DNA from: Paratinospora sagittata
Lineage: Eukaryota > Streptophyta > Magnoliopsida > Ranunculales > Menispermaceae
Direction: 5' to 3'
DNA length: 64,000 nt
NCBI GenBank assembly: GCA_035771175.1
Contig: CM069610.1
Coordinates: 25,820,501-25,884,500 of the forward strand
Part shown: positions 11,501 through 24,985 of the stretch, piece after piece
How positions within the stretch are numbered: position 1 is the first letter of the stretch
Layout: the number at the start of each line of letters is the position of its first letter
Translations under genes and position numbers: made by a program
Notes under the pieces: generated by a model
Told to the model about the DNA's origin: nothing
Database searches by the model: none
Seen by the model: the letters and a program-made list of their open reading frames with translations, nothing else

Positions 11501-14500
11501 ATGCATTAGGCATTAGATATGTCTTCGTTCTACGAGCTTGATCTTTCTAGTCTTCGAAAGTTATTGTTTGATGTGTTCTTGATGCAAGACAATTGATGTG
11601 TTCTTTTTTGTTGTGTTATCTTACCGAGACCACTTCATATACTTACAACTTAAAACAATGGATAGCCTCTGCAAATTTAAGCACAAAAGGGATAAAATGA
11701 AGAACTTGCTGATCAACGACTTTATCATCATGACAGATTGCAATTTTGATTCTATTCGAAGCTTGTTTTGACAAATGCAAGAATCATTACTTTCTTCTCT
11801 TGAAAAACTTTTTGGAAAGCTCAATCTAACCTGCAAAAATCGTGTGTGTTGTATTTTTAAAAATCAGAGAATGAGTGTTTTTTAAAATTAGAAGTTGCGG
11901 GTTAAAGAGCAAGAGAGTACAAAATGATTTGAATTCAAAACATTGTTTAATCTAAAGTTGTTTTGGGCGTGCAAGACAATGGGAATCATCTAGGTGTTAG
12001 TAGAGAATATTTCAATTAATATAACCTGGAGAAATTGTGTAAGGAATAGAAAAATCGAGCAAGCAGAAGTGCCCACATTTTTCTCGTTAGAAATATCAGA
12101 TTTTTTTCCCAGACGTGAATAGCGTGATGTAGGGTTGTGTATCATGTTATCAATTGACAGATAGCAGGCTATAGCAGGTTGATATACACAAACCCGAGTG
12201 CTCGAGTTTTACAAACTTTCCGATAGCGTGTTATCGAGGCCTATAGCGCGCTATTGCCCATTTTACCAAAAATGGAAAGATCACGGTAACAGCTTTATAA
12301 CGAGTTATCTAAGGGGATAGCGCGTTATAGACAATATTCCAGAAAAACAAATGTTTTATTATAGAACCCTATCAGCGTGCTATCAATACTGATAGTGCGC
12401 TAGTGCCTTCTGGAAAATTTTGGCAAATTGCTGGATAGACTTATTTTTGAAAAAATTTATATTTTGACACTCAAGAACCATTCCATTCACTCAAAACGTA
12501 TTGATATAAGATTAAAAACTTTTAAATAATTCAAAACTCATTGAAATTGTGATTAAAACCTTTCGAAAAACATTTTTTCAAAATGAAATACTATATCAAA
12601 GTGATTTTGAAGACTTTGCAATTTTCAGAGTTTTAGTGCTGAGATTGATCGAGAGGTTACCCGACACTCCAAAGATCAAACTAATGCATTAGGCATGAGA
12701 TATGTCTTCGTTCTACGAGCTTGATCTTTGTAGACTTCGAAAGCTATTGTTTGACGTGTTCTTGATGCAAGACAATTGATGTGTTCTTTTTTGTTGTGTT
12801 GTCCTACCGAGACCACTTCATATACTTACAACTTAAAACAATGGATAGCCTCTGCAAATCTAAGCACAAAAAGGCTAAAATGAAGAACTTGCTGATCAAC
12901 GACGTTATCATCAAGACATATTGAAATTTTGATTCTATTCGAAGCTTGTTTTGACAAATGCAAGAATCATTACTTTCTTCTCTTGAAAAACTCTTGGGAA
13001 AGCTCAATCTAACTTATAAAAATTGTGTGTGGTGTATTTTTCAAAATCAGAGAATGAGTGTTTTATAAAATTAGATGTTGCGGGTTAAAGAACAAGAGAG
13101 TACAAAATGATTTGAATTCAAAACATTGTTTAATCTAAAGTTGTTTAGGGCATGCGAGACAATACGAATCATCTAGGTGTTACTAGAGAATATTTCAATT
13201 AAGATAACCTGGAAAATTTGTGTAAGGAATAGAAAAATCGACCAAGCAGACGTGCCCACATTTGTCCCATTAGAAATATCAGATTTTTGACTCAGACGTG
13301 GATAGCGTGATATTTGGTTGTGTATCATGTTCTCAATTGACAGATAGCAGGCTATAGCAGGTCGATATACACAAACCCGAGAGCTCGAGTTTTACGGACT
13401 TTCCGATAGCGATTTATCGAGGCTTATAGCGCGCTATTGCCCATTTTACTAAAAATCGAAAGATCACGGTAACAGCTTTATAACGAGTTATCAAAGGGGA
13501 TAGCGCGCTATAGACAATATTCCAGAAAAACAAATGTTTTATTATAGAACCCTATCAGCATGCCATCAATACTGATAGTGCGCTAGTGCCTTCAGGAAAA
13601 TTTTGGCAAATTGCTGGATAGACTTATTTTTGAAAAAATTAATATTTTGACACTCAAGAACAATTCCATTAACTCAAAACAAATTGATATAAGATTAAAA
13701 ACTTTTAAATAATTCAAAACTCATTGAAATTATGATTAAAACCTTTCGAAAACATTTTTTCAAAATGAAATACTATATCGAAGTGATTTTGAAGACTTTG
13801 CAATTTTCAGAGTTTGAGTGCTGGGATTGATCGAGAGGTTTTTTCTACGAGCTTGATCTTTGTAGACTTCGAAAGCAGCTGTTTGACGTGTTCTTGATGC
13901 AAGACAATTGATGTATTCTTTTTTGTTGTGTTATCCTACCGAGACCACTTCATATACTTACAACTTAAAACAATGGATAGCCTCTGAAAATCTAAGCACA
14001 AAAAGGATAAAATGAAGAACTTGCTGATCAACGACGTTATCATCAAGACAGATTGCAATTTAGATTCTATTCGAAGCTTGTTTTGACAAATGCAAGAATC
14101 ATTACTTTCTTCTCTTGAAAAACTCTTGGGAAAGCTCAATCTAACTTACAAAAATTGTGTGTTGTATTTTTGAAAATCAGAGAATAAGTGTTTTATAAAA
14201 TTAGAAGTTGCGGGTTAAAGAGCAAGAGAGTACAAAATGATTTGAATTCAAAACATTGTTTAATCTAAAGTTGTTTTGGGCATGCGAGACAATAGGAATC
14301 ATCTAGGCGTTAGTAGAGAATATTTCAATTAAGATAACCTGGAAAAATTGTGTAAGGAATAGAAAAATCGGCCAAGCAGAAGTGCCCACATTTTTCTCGT
14401 TAGAAATATCAGATTTTTTTCCCATACGTGAATAGCGTGATGTAGGGTTGTGTATCATGTTATCAATTGACAGATAGCAGGCTATAGCAGGTCGATATAC

Positions 14501-14849
14501 ACAAACCAAAGAGCTCAAGTTTTACGAACTTTCCGATAGCGTGTTATCGAGGCCTATAGCGCGCTATTGCCCATTTTACTAAAAATGGAAAGATCACAGT
14601 AACAGCTTTATAACGAGTTATCAAAGGGGATAGTGCGCTATAGACAATATTCCAGAAAAACAAATGTTTTATTATAGAACCCTATCAGCGTGCTATCAAC
14701 ACTGATAGTGCGCTAGTGCCTTCAGAAAAATTTTGGCAAATTGCTGGATAGACTTATTTTTGAGAAATTAATATTTTCACACCAGGAACCGTTCCATTAA
14801 CTCAAAACATATTGATATAAGATTAAAAACTTTTAAATAATTCAAAACA

Positions 14850-17800
14850 CATTAAAATTATGATTAACACCTTTCGAAAAACATTTTTTCAAAATGAAAT
14901 ACTATATCGAAGTGATTTTTAAGACTTTGCAATTTTCGGAGTTTTAGTGCTGAGATTGATCGAGAGACGACCCTACACTCCAAAAATCAAACTAATGCAT
15001 TAAGCATGAGATATGTCTTCGTTCTACGAGCTTGATCTTTGTAAACTTCGAAAGCTATTGTTTGATGTGTTCTTGATGCAAGACAATTGATGTGTTCTTT
15101 TTTGTTGTGTTATCCTACCGAGACCACTTCATATACTTACAACTTAAAACAGTGGATAGCCTCTGCAAATCTAAGCGCAAAAGGGATAAAATGAAGAACT
15201 AATTAACGACGTTATCATCAAGACAGATTGCAATTTTCGTTCTTTTTGAAGCTTTTTTTGACAAATGCAAGAATCATTACTTCCTTATCTTGGAAAACTC
15301 TTCGGAAAGCTCAATCTAACTTGCAAAAATTGTGTGTCGTAGTTTTGAAAATCAGAGAATGAGTGTTTTATAAAATTTGAAGTTGCGGGTTAAAGAGCAA
15401 GAGAGTACAAAATGATTTGAATTCAAAACATTATTTAATCTAAAGTTGTTTTGGGCATGCGAGACAATAGGAATCATCTAGGTGTTAGTAGAGAATATTT
15501 CAATTAAGATAACGTGGAGAAATTGTGTAAGGAATAGAAAAATCGAGCAAGCAGAAGTGCCCACATTTTTCTCGTTAGAAATATCAGATTTTTTTCCCAT
15601 ACGTGAATAGCGTGATGTAGGGTTGTGTATCATGTTATCAATTGACAGATAGCAGGCTATAGCAGGTCGATATACACAAACCAGAGAGCTCGAGTTTTAC
15701 GAACTTTCCGATAGCGCGTTATCGAGGCCTATAGCGCGCTATTGCCCATTTTACTAAAAATGGAAAGATCACGGTAACAACTTTATAGCGAGTTATCAAA
15801 GGGGATAGCGCGTTATAGACAATATTTCGGAAAAACAAATATTTTATTATAGAACCCTATCAGCGTGCTATCAACACTGATAGTGCGCTAGTGCCTTCAT
15901 AAAAATTTTGGCAAATTGCTGGATAGACTTATTTTTGAAAAAATTAATATTTTCACACTCAAGAACGGTTCCATTAACACAAAACATATTGATATAAGAT
16001 TAAAAACTTTTAAATAATTTAAACTCATTGAAATTATGATTAAAACCTTTCGAAAAAAAAATTTTCAAAATGAAATACTATATCGAAGTGATTTTGAAGA
16101 CTTTGCAATTTTCAGAGTTTTAGTGCTGAGAGTGATCGAGAGGTTACCCTACACACCAAATACCCAACTAATGCATTAGGCATGAGATATGTCTTCGTTC
16201 TACGACCTTGATCTTTGTAGACTTCGAAAGCTTTTGTTTGATGTGTTCTTGATGGAAGACAATTGATGTGTTCTTTTTTGTTGTGTTATCCTACCGAGAC
16301 CACTTCATATACTTACAACTTAAAACAATGGATAGCCTCTGCAAATCTAAGCACAAAAGGGATAAAATGAAGAACTTGCTGATCAACGACGTTATCATCA
16401 AGACAGATTGCAATTTTCATTCTCTTTGAAGCTTGTTTTGACAAATGCAAGAATCATTACTTCCTTATCTTGAAAAACTCTTCGGAAAGCTCAATCTAAC
16501 TTGCAAAAATTGAGTGTGTCGTATTTTTGAAAATCAGAGAATGAGTGTTTTATAAAATTAGAAGTTGTGGGTTAAAGAGCAAGAGAGTACAAAATGATTT
16601 GAATTCAAAACATTATTTAATCTAAAGTTGTTTTGGGCATGCGAGACAATAGGAATCATCTAGGTGTTAGTAGAGAATATTTCAATTAAGATAACCTGGA
16701 AAAATTGTGTAAGGAATAGAAAAATCGAGCAAGCAGACGTGCCCACATTTTTCTCGTTAAAAATATCAGATTTTTGTCTCAGACGTGGATAGCGTGCTAT
16801 TTGGTTGTGCATCATGTTCTCAATCGACAGATAGCAGGCTATAGCAAGTCGATATACACAAACCCGAGAGCTCGAGTTTTACGGACTTTCCGATAGCGAT
16901 TCATCGAGGCCTATAGCGCGGTATTGCCCATTTTACTAAAAAAGGAAAGATCACGACAACAGTTTTATAGCGAAGTATCAAAGGGAATAACGCGCTATAG
17001 ACAATTTTTCTGAAAAACAAATGTTTTATTATAGAACAGCGAGCTATCAACGCTGATAGTGCGCTAGTGCCTTCAAAAAAATTTTGCAAAATTGCTGGAT
17101 AGACTTATTTTTGAAAAATTAATATTTTCACACTCAAGAACCGTTCCATTAACTCAAAACATATTGATATAAGATTAAAAACTTTTAAATAATTCAAAAC
17201 TCATTGAAATTATGATTAAAACCTTTCAAAAAACATTTTTTTAAAATGAAATACTATATCGAAGTGATTTTGAAGACTTTCCAATTTTCAGAGTTTTAGT
17301 GTTGAGATTGATCGAGAGGTTACCCTACACTCCAAAGATCAAACTAATGCATTAGGCATGAGATATGTCTTCGTTCTACGAGCTTGATCTTTGTAGACTT
17401 CGAAAGCTATTGTTTGACGTGTTCTTGATGCAAGACAATTGATGTGTTCTTTTTTGTTGTGTTATCCTACCGAGACCACTTCATATACTTACAACTTAAA
17501 ACAACGAATAGCCTCTGCAAATCAAAGCACAAAAAGGATAAAATGAAGAACTTGCTGATCAACGACGTTATCATCAAGACAGATTGCAATTTTCATTCTA
17601 TTCGAAGCTTGTTTTGACAAATGCAAGAATCATTACTTTCTTCTCTTGAAAAACTCTTGGGAAAGCTCAATCTAACTTGCAAAAATTGTGTGTGTCGTAT
17701 TTTTGAAAATCAGAGAATGAGTGTTTTATAAAATTAGAAGTTGCGGGTTAAAGAGCAAGAGAGTGCAAAATGATTTGAATTCAAAACATTGTTTAATCTA

Positions 17801-20800
17801 AAGTTGTTTTGGGCATGCGAGACAATAGGAATCATCTAGGTGTTAGTAGATAATATTTCAATTAAGATAACCTGGAAAAATTGTGTAAGGAATAGAAAAA
17901 TCGAGCAAGTAGAAGTGCCCACATTTTTCTTGTTAGAAATATCAGATTTTTTTCGCAGACGTTAATAGCGTGATCTAGGGTTGTGTATCATGTTATCAAT
18001 TGACAGATAGCAGGCTATAGCAGGTCGATATACACAAACCCGAGAGCTCGAGTTTTACGAACTTTCCGATAGCGTGTTATCGAGGCTTATAGCGCGCTAT
18101 TGCCCATTTTACTAAATATGGAAAGATCACGGTAACAGCTTTATAACGAGTTATCAAATGGGATAGCGCGCTATAGACAATATTCCAGAAAAACAAATGT
18201 TTTATTATAGAACCCTATCAGCGTGCTATCAACACTGATAGTGCGCTAGTGCCTTCAGGAAAATTTTGGCAAATTGCTAGATAGACTTATTTTTGAAAAA
18301 TTAATATTTTGACACTCAAGAACCATTCCATTAACTCAAAACATATTGATATAAGATTAAAAACTTTTAAATAATTCAAAACACATTGAAATTATGATTA
18401 ACACCTTTCGAAAAACATTTTTTCAAAATGAAATACTATATCGAAGTGATTTTGAAGACTTTGCAATTTTCGGAGTTTTAGTGCTGAGATTGATCGAGAG
18501 ACGACCTTACACTCCAAAAATCAAACTAATGCATTAAGCATGAGATATGTCTTCGTTCTACGAGCTTGATATTTGTAGACTTCGAAAGCAATTGTTTGAC
18601 GTGTTCTTGATGCAAGACAATTGATGTGTTCTTTTTTGTTGTGTTATCCTACCGAGACCACTTCATATACTTACAACTTAAAACAGTGGATAGCCTCTGC
18701 AAATCTAAGCGCAAAAGGGATACAATGAAGAACTTGCTGATTAACGACGTTATCATCAAGACAGATTGCAATTTTCGTTCTCTTTGAAGCTTTTTTTGAC
18801 AAATGCAAGAATCATTACTTCCTTATCTTGGAAAACTCTTCGGAAAGCTCAATCTAACTTGCAAAAATTGTGTGTCGTAGTTTTGAAAATCAGAGAATGA
18901 GTGTTTTATAAAATTAGAAGTTGCGGGTTAAAGAGCAAGAGAGTACAAAATGATTTGAATTCAAAACATTATTTAATCTAAAGTTGTTTTGGGCATGCGA
19001 GACAATAGGAATCATCTAGGTGTTAGTAGAGAATATTTCAATTAAGATAACGTGGAGAAATTGTGTAAGGAATAGAAAAATCGAGCAAGCAGAAGTGCCC
19101 ACATTTTTCTCGTTAGAAATATCAGATTTTTTTCCCATACGTGAATAGCGTGATGTAGGGTTGTGTATCATGTTATCAATTGACAGATAGCAGGCTATAG
19201 CAGGTCGATATACACAAACCAGAGAGCTCGAGTTTTACGAACTTTCCGATAGCGCGTTATCGAGGCCTATAGCGCGCTATTGCCCATTTTACTAAAAATG
19301 GAAAGATCACGGTAACAACTTTATAGCGAGTTATCAAAGGGGATAGCGCGTTATAGACAATATTTCGGAAAAACAAATGTTTTATTATAGAACCCTATCA
19401 GCGTGCTATCAACACTGATAGTGCGCTAGTGCCTTCATAAAAATTTTGGCAAATTGCTGGATAGACTTATTTTTGAAAAAATTAATATTTTCACACTCAA
19501 GAACGGTTCCATTAACACAAAACATATTGATATAAGATTAAAAACTTTTAAATAATTTAAACTCATTGAAATTATGATTAAAACCTTTCAAAAAAAAAAT
19601 TTTCAAAATGAAATACTATATCGAAGTGATTTTGAAGACTTTGCAATTTTCAGAGTTTTAGTGCTGAGAGTGATCGAGAGGTTACCCTACACACCAAATA
19701 CCCAACTAATGCATTAGGCATGAGATATGTCTTCGTTCTACGACCTTGATCTTTGTAGACTTCGAAAGCTTTTGTTTGATGTGTTCTTGATGGAAGACAA
19801 TTGATGTGTTCTTTTTTGTTGTGTTATCCTACCGAGACCACTTCATATACTTACAACTTAAAACAATGGATAGCCTCTGCAAATCTAAGCACAAAAGGGA
19901 TAAAATGAAGAACTTGCTGATCAACGACGTTATCATCAAGACAGATTGCAATTTTCATTCTCTTTGAAGCTTGTTTTGACAAATGCAAGAATCATTACTT
20001 CCTTATCTTGAAAAACTCTTCGGAAAGCTCAATCTAACTTGCAAAAATTGTGTGTGTCGTATTTTTGAAAATCAGAGAATGAGTGTTTTATAAAATTAGA
20101 AGTTGTGGGTTAAAGAGCAAGAGAGTACAAAATGATTTGAATTCAAAACATTATTTAATCTAAAGTTGTTTTGGGCATGCGAGACAATAGGAATCATCTA
20201 GGTGTTAGTAGAGAATATTTCAATTAAGATAACCTGGAAAAATTGTGTAAGGAATAGAAAAATCGAGCAAGCAGACGTGCCCACATTTTTCTCGTTAAAA
20301 ATATCAGATTTTTGTCTCAGACGTGGATAGCGTGCTATTTGGTTGTGCATCATGTTCTCAATTGACAGATAGCAGGCTATAGCAAGTCGATATACACAAA
20401 CCCGAGAGCTCGAGTTTTACGGACTTTCCGATAGCGATTCATCGAGGCCTATAGCGCGGTATTGCCCATTTTACTAAAAAAGGAAAGATCACGACAACAG
20501 TTTTATAGCGAAGTATCAAAGGGAATAACGCGCTATAGACAATTTTTCTGAAAAACAAATGTTTTATTATAGAACAGCGAGCTATCAACGCTGATAGTGC
20601 GCTAGTGCCTTCAAAAAAATTTTGCAAAATTGCTGGATAGACTTATTTTTGAAAAATTAATATTTTCACACTCAAGAACCGTTCCATTAACTCAAAACAT
20701 ATTGATATAAGATTAAAAACTTTTAAATAATTCAAAACTCATTGAAATTATGATTAAAACCTTTCAAAAAACATTTTTTTAAAATGAAATACTATATCGA

Positions 20801-22210
20801 AGTGATTTTGAAGACTTTCCAATTTTCAGAGTTTTAGTGTTGAGATTGATCGAGAGGTTACCCTACACTCCAAAGATCAAACTAATGCATTAGGCATGAG
20901 ATATGTCTTCGTTCTACGAGCTTGATCTTTGTAGACTTCGAAAGCTATTGTTTGACGTGTTCTTGATGCAAGACAATTGATGTGTTCTTTTTTGTTGTGT
21001 TATCCTACCGAGACCACTTCATATACTTACAACTTAAAACAACGAATAGCCTCTGCAAATCAAAGCACAAAAAGGATAAAATGAAGAACTTGCTGATCAA
21101 CGACGTTATCATCAAGACAGATTGCAATTTTCATTCTATTCGAAGCTTGTTTTGACAAATGCAAGAATCATTACTTTCTTCTCTTGAAAAACTCTTGGGA
21201 AAGCTCAATCTAACTTGCAAAAATTGTGTGTGTCGTATTTTTGAAAATCAGAGAATGAGTGTTTTATAAAATTAGAAGTTGCGGGTTAAAGAGCAAGAGA
21301 GTGCAAAATGATTTGAATTCAAAACATTGTTTAATCTAAAGTTGTTTTGGGCATGCGAGACAATAGGAATCATCTAGGTGTTAGTAGATAATATTTCAAT
21401 TAAGATAACCTGGAAAAATTGTGTAAGGAATAGAAAAATCGAGCAAGTAGAAGTGCCCACATTTTTCTCGTTAGAAATATCAGATTTTTTTCGCAGACGT
21501 TAATAGCGTGATCTAGGGTTGTGTATCATGTTATCAATTGACAGATAGCAGGCTATAGCAGGTCGATATACACAAACCCGAGAGCTCGAGTTTTACGAAC
21601 TTTCCGATAGCGTGTTATCGAGGCTTATAGCGCGCTATTGCCCATTTTACTAAATATTGAAAGATCACGGTAACAGCTTTATAACGAGTTATCAAATGGG
21701 ATAGCGCGCTATAGACAATATTCCAGAAAAACAAATGTTTTATTATAGAACCCTATCAGCGTGCTATCAACACTGATAGTGCGCTAGTGCCTTCAGGAAA
21801 ATTTTGGCAAATTGCTTGATAGACTTATTTTTGAAAAATTAATATTTTGACACTCAAGAACCATTCCATTAACTCAAAACATATTGATATAAGATTAAAA
21901 ACTTTTAAATAATTCAAAACACATTGAAATTATGATTAACACCTTTCGAAAAACATTTTTTCAAAATGAAATACTATATCGAAGTGATTTTGAAGACTTT
22001 GCAATTTTCGGAGTTTTAGTGCTGAGATTGATCGAGAGACGACCTTACACTCCAAAAATCAAACTAATGCATTAAGCATGAGATATGTCTTCGTTCTACG
22101 AGCTTGATATTTGTAGACTTCGAAAGCAATTGTTTGACGTGTTCTTGATGCAAGACAATTGATGTGTTCTTTTTTGTTGTGTTATCCTACCGAGACCACT
22201 TCATATACTT
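14850..22210. repeat. Higher-order repeat: 3 monomers, period 3,538 bp
   Basis: Landmarks 15666, 16848 and 18024 recur at 19204, 20386 and 21562, each exactly 3,538 bp later. Diagnostic variants are shared, such as the CAAGTCGATA landmark variant (16846, 20384), the TAATAGCGTGATCTAG variant (17962, 21500) and a 62-residue shadow frame that is identical at both places. Similarity fades before about 14.85 kb and after about 22.21 kb, so there are about two copies. Confidence 0.9.
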
Positions 22211-22599
22211 ACAACTTAAAATAATGGATAGCCTCTGCAAATCTAAGCACAAAAAGGATAAAATGAAGAACTTGATGATCAACGACGTTATCATCAAGAC
22301 AGATTGTAATTTTTCTTCTATTCGAAGCTTGTTTTGACAAATTCAAGATTCATTACTTTCTTCTCTTGAAAAACTCTTGGGAAAGCTCAATCTAACTTGC
22401 AAAAATTGTGTGTGTCGTATTTTTGAAAATCAGAGAATGAGTGTTTTATAAAATTAGAAGTTGCAGGTTAAAGAGCAAGAGAGTACAAAATGATTTGAAT
22501 TCAAAATATTGTTTAATCTAAAGTTGTTTTGGGCATGCGAGACAATAGGAATCATGTAGGTGTTAGTAGAGAATATTTCAATTAAGATAACCTGGAAAA

Positions 22600-24985
22600 A
22601 TTGTGTAAGGAATAGAAAAATCGAGCAAGCAGACGTGCCCACATTTTTCTCGTTAAAAATATCAGATTTTTGTCTCAGACGTGGATAGCGTGCTATTTGG
22701 TTGTGCATCATGTTCTCAATTGACAGATAGCAGGCTATAGCAAGTCGATATACACAAACCCGAGAGCTCGAGTTTTACGGACTTTCCGATAGCGATTCAT
22801 CGAGGCCTATAGCGCGGTATTGCCCATTTTACTAAAAAAGGAAAGATCACGCCAACAGTTTTATAGCGAAGTATCAAAGGGGATAACGCGCTATAGACAA
22901 TATTCCAAAAAAACAAATATTTTATTATAGTTCCCTATCAGCGTGCTATCAATACTGATAGTGCGCTAGTGCCTTCAGGAAAATTTTGGCAAATTGCTGG
23001 ATAGACTTATTTTTGAGAAATTAATATTTTCACACGCAAGAACCGTTCCATTAACTCAAAACATATTGATATAAGATTAAAAACTTTTAAATAATTCAAA
23101 ACACATTGAAATTATGATTAACACCTTTCGAAAAAAAAATTTTCAAAATGAAATACTATATCGAAGTGATTTTGAAGACTTTGCAATTTTCGGAGTTGTA
23201 GTGCTGAGATTGATCGAGAGACGACCCTACACTCCAAAAATCAAACTAATGCATTAAGCATGAGATATGTCTTTGTTCTACGAGCTTGATCTTTGTAGAC
23301 TTCGAAAGCTATTGTTTGACGTGTTCTTGATGCAAGACGATTGATGTGTTCTTTTTTGTTGTGTTATCCTACCGAGACCACTTCATATACTTACAACTTA
23401 AAACAACGAATAGCCTCTGCAAATCTAAGCACAAAAAGGATAAAATGAAGAACTTACTGATCAACGACGTTATCATCAAGACAGATTACAATTTTCATTC
23501 TATTCGAAGCTTGTTTTGACAAATGCAAGAATCATTACTTTCTTCTCTTGAAAAACTCTTGGGAAAATTCAATCTAACTTGCAAAAATTGTGTGTGTTGT
23601 ATTTTTGAAAATCAGAGAATGAGTGTTTTATAAAATTAGAAGTTGAGGGTTAAAGAACAAGAGAGTACAAAATGATTTCAATTCAAAACATTGTTTAATC
23701 TAAAGTTGTTTTGGGCATGCGAGACAATACGAATCATCTAGGTGTTAGTAGAGAATATTTCAATTAAGATAACCTGGAAAAATTGTGTAAGGAATAGAAA
23801 AATCGAGCAAGCAGACGTGCCCACATTTTTCTCGTTAAAAATATCAGATTTTTGTCTCAGACGTGGATAGCGTGCTATTTGGTTGTGCATCATGTTCTCA
23901 ATTGACAGATAGCAGGCTATAGCAAGTCGATATACACAAACCCGAGAGCTCGAGTTTTACGGACTTTCCGATAGCGATTCATCGAGGCCTATAGCGCGGT
24001 ATTGCCCATTTTACTAAAAAAGGAAAGATCACGCCAACAGTTTTATAGCGAAGTATCAAAGGGGATAACGCGCTATAGACAATATTCCAAAAAAACAAAT
24101 ATTTTATTATAGTTCCCTATCAGCGTGCTATCAATACTGATAGTGCGCTAGTGCCTTCAGGAAAATTTTGGCAAATTGCTGGATAGACTTATTTTTGAGA
24201 AATTAATATTTTCACACGCAAGAACCGTTCCATTAACTCAAAACATATTGATATAAGATTAAAAACTTTTAAATAATTCAAAACACATTGAAATTATGAT
24301 TAACACCTTTCGAAAAAAAAATTTTCAAAATGAAATACTATATCGAAGTGATTTTGAAGACTTTGCAATTTTCGGAGTTGTAGTGCTGAGATTGATCGAG
24401 AGACGACCCTACACTCCAAAAATCAAACTAATGCATTAAGCATGAGATATGTCTTTGTTCTACGAGCTTGATCTGTGTAGACTTCGAAAGCTATTGTTTG
24501 ACGTGTTCTTGATGCAAGACGATTGATGTGTTCTTTTTTGTTGTGTTATCCTACCGAGACCACTTCATATACTTACAACTTAAAACAACGAATAGCCTCT
24601 GCAAATCTAAGCACAAAAAGGATAAAATGAAGAACTTACTGATCAACGACGTTATCATCAAGACAGATTACAATTTTCATTCTATTCGAAGCTTGTTTTG
24701 ACAAATGCAAGAATCATTACTTTCTTCTCTTGAAAAACTCTTGGGAAAATTCAATCTAACTTGCAAAAATTGTGTGTGTTGTATTTTTGAAAATCAGAGA
24801 ATGAGTGTTTTATAAAATTAGAAGTTGAGGGTTAAAGAACAAGAGAGTACAAAATGATTTCAATTCAAAACATTGTTTAATCTAAAGTTGTTTTGGGCAT
24901 GCGAGACAATACGAATCATCTAGGTGTTAGTAGAGAATATTTCAATTAAGATAACCTGGAAAAATTGTGTAAGGAATAGAAAAAT
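22600..24985. repeat. Recent single-monomer duplication, period 1,182 bp
   Basis: Monomers at 22744 and 23926 share private variants (ATTATAGTTCCCTATCAG, GGAGTTGTAGTGCTG, a GATTACAATTTTC form) and are nearly identical. I noticed only isolated differences, for example CTTTGTAG versus CTGTGTAG near 24474. Confidence 0.88.
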
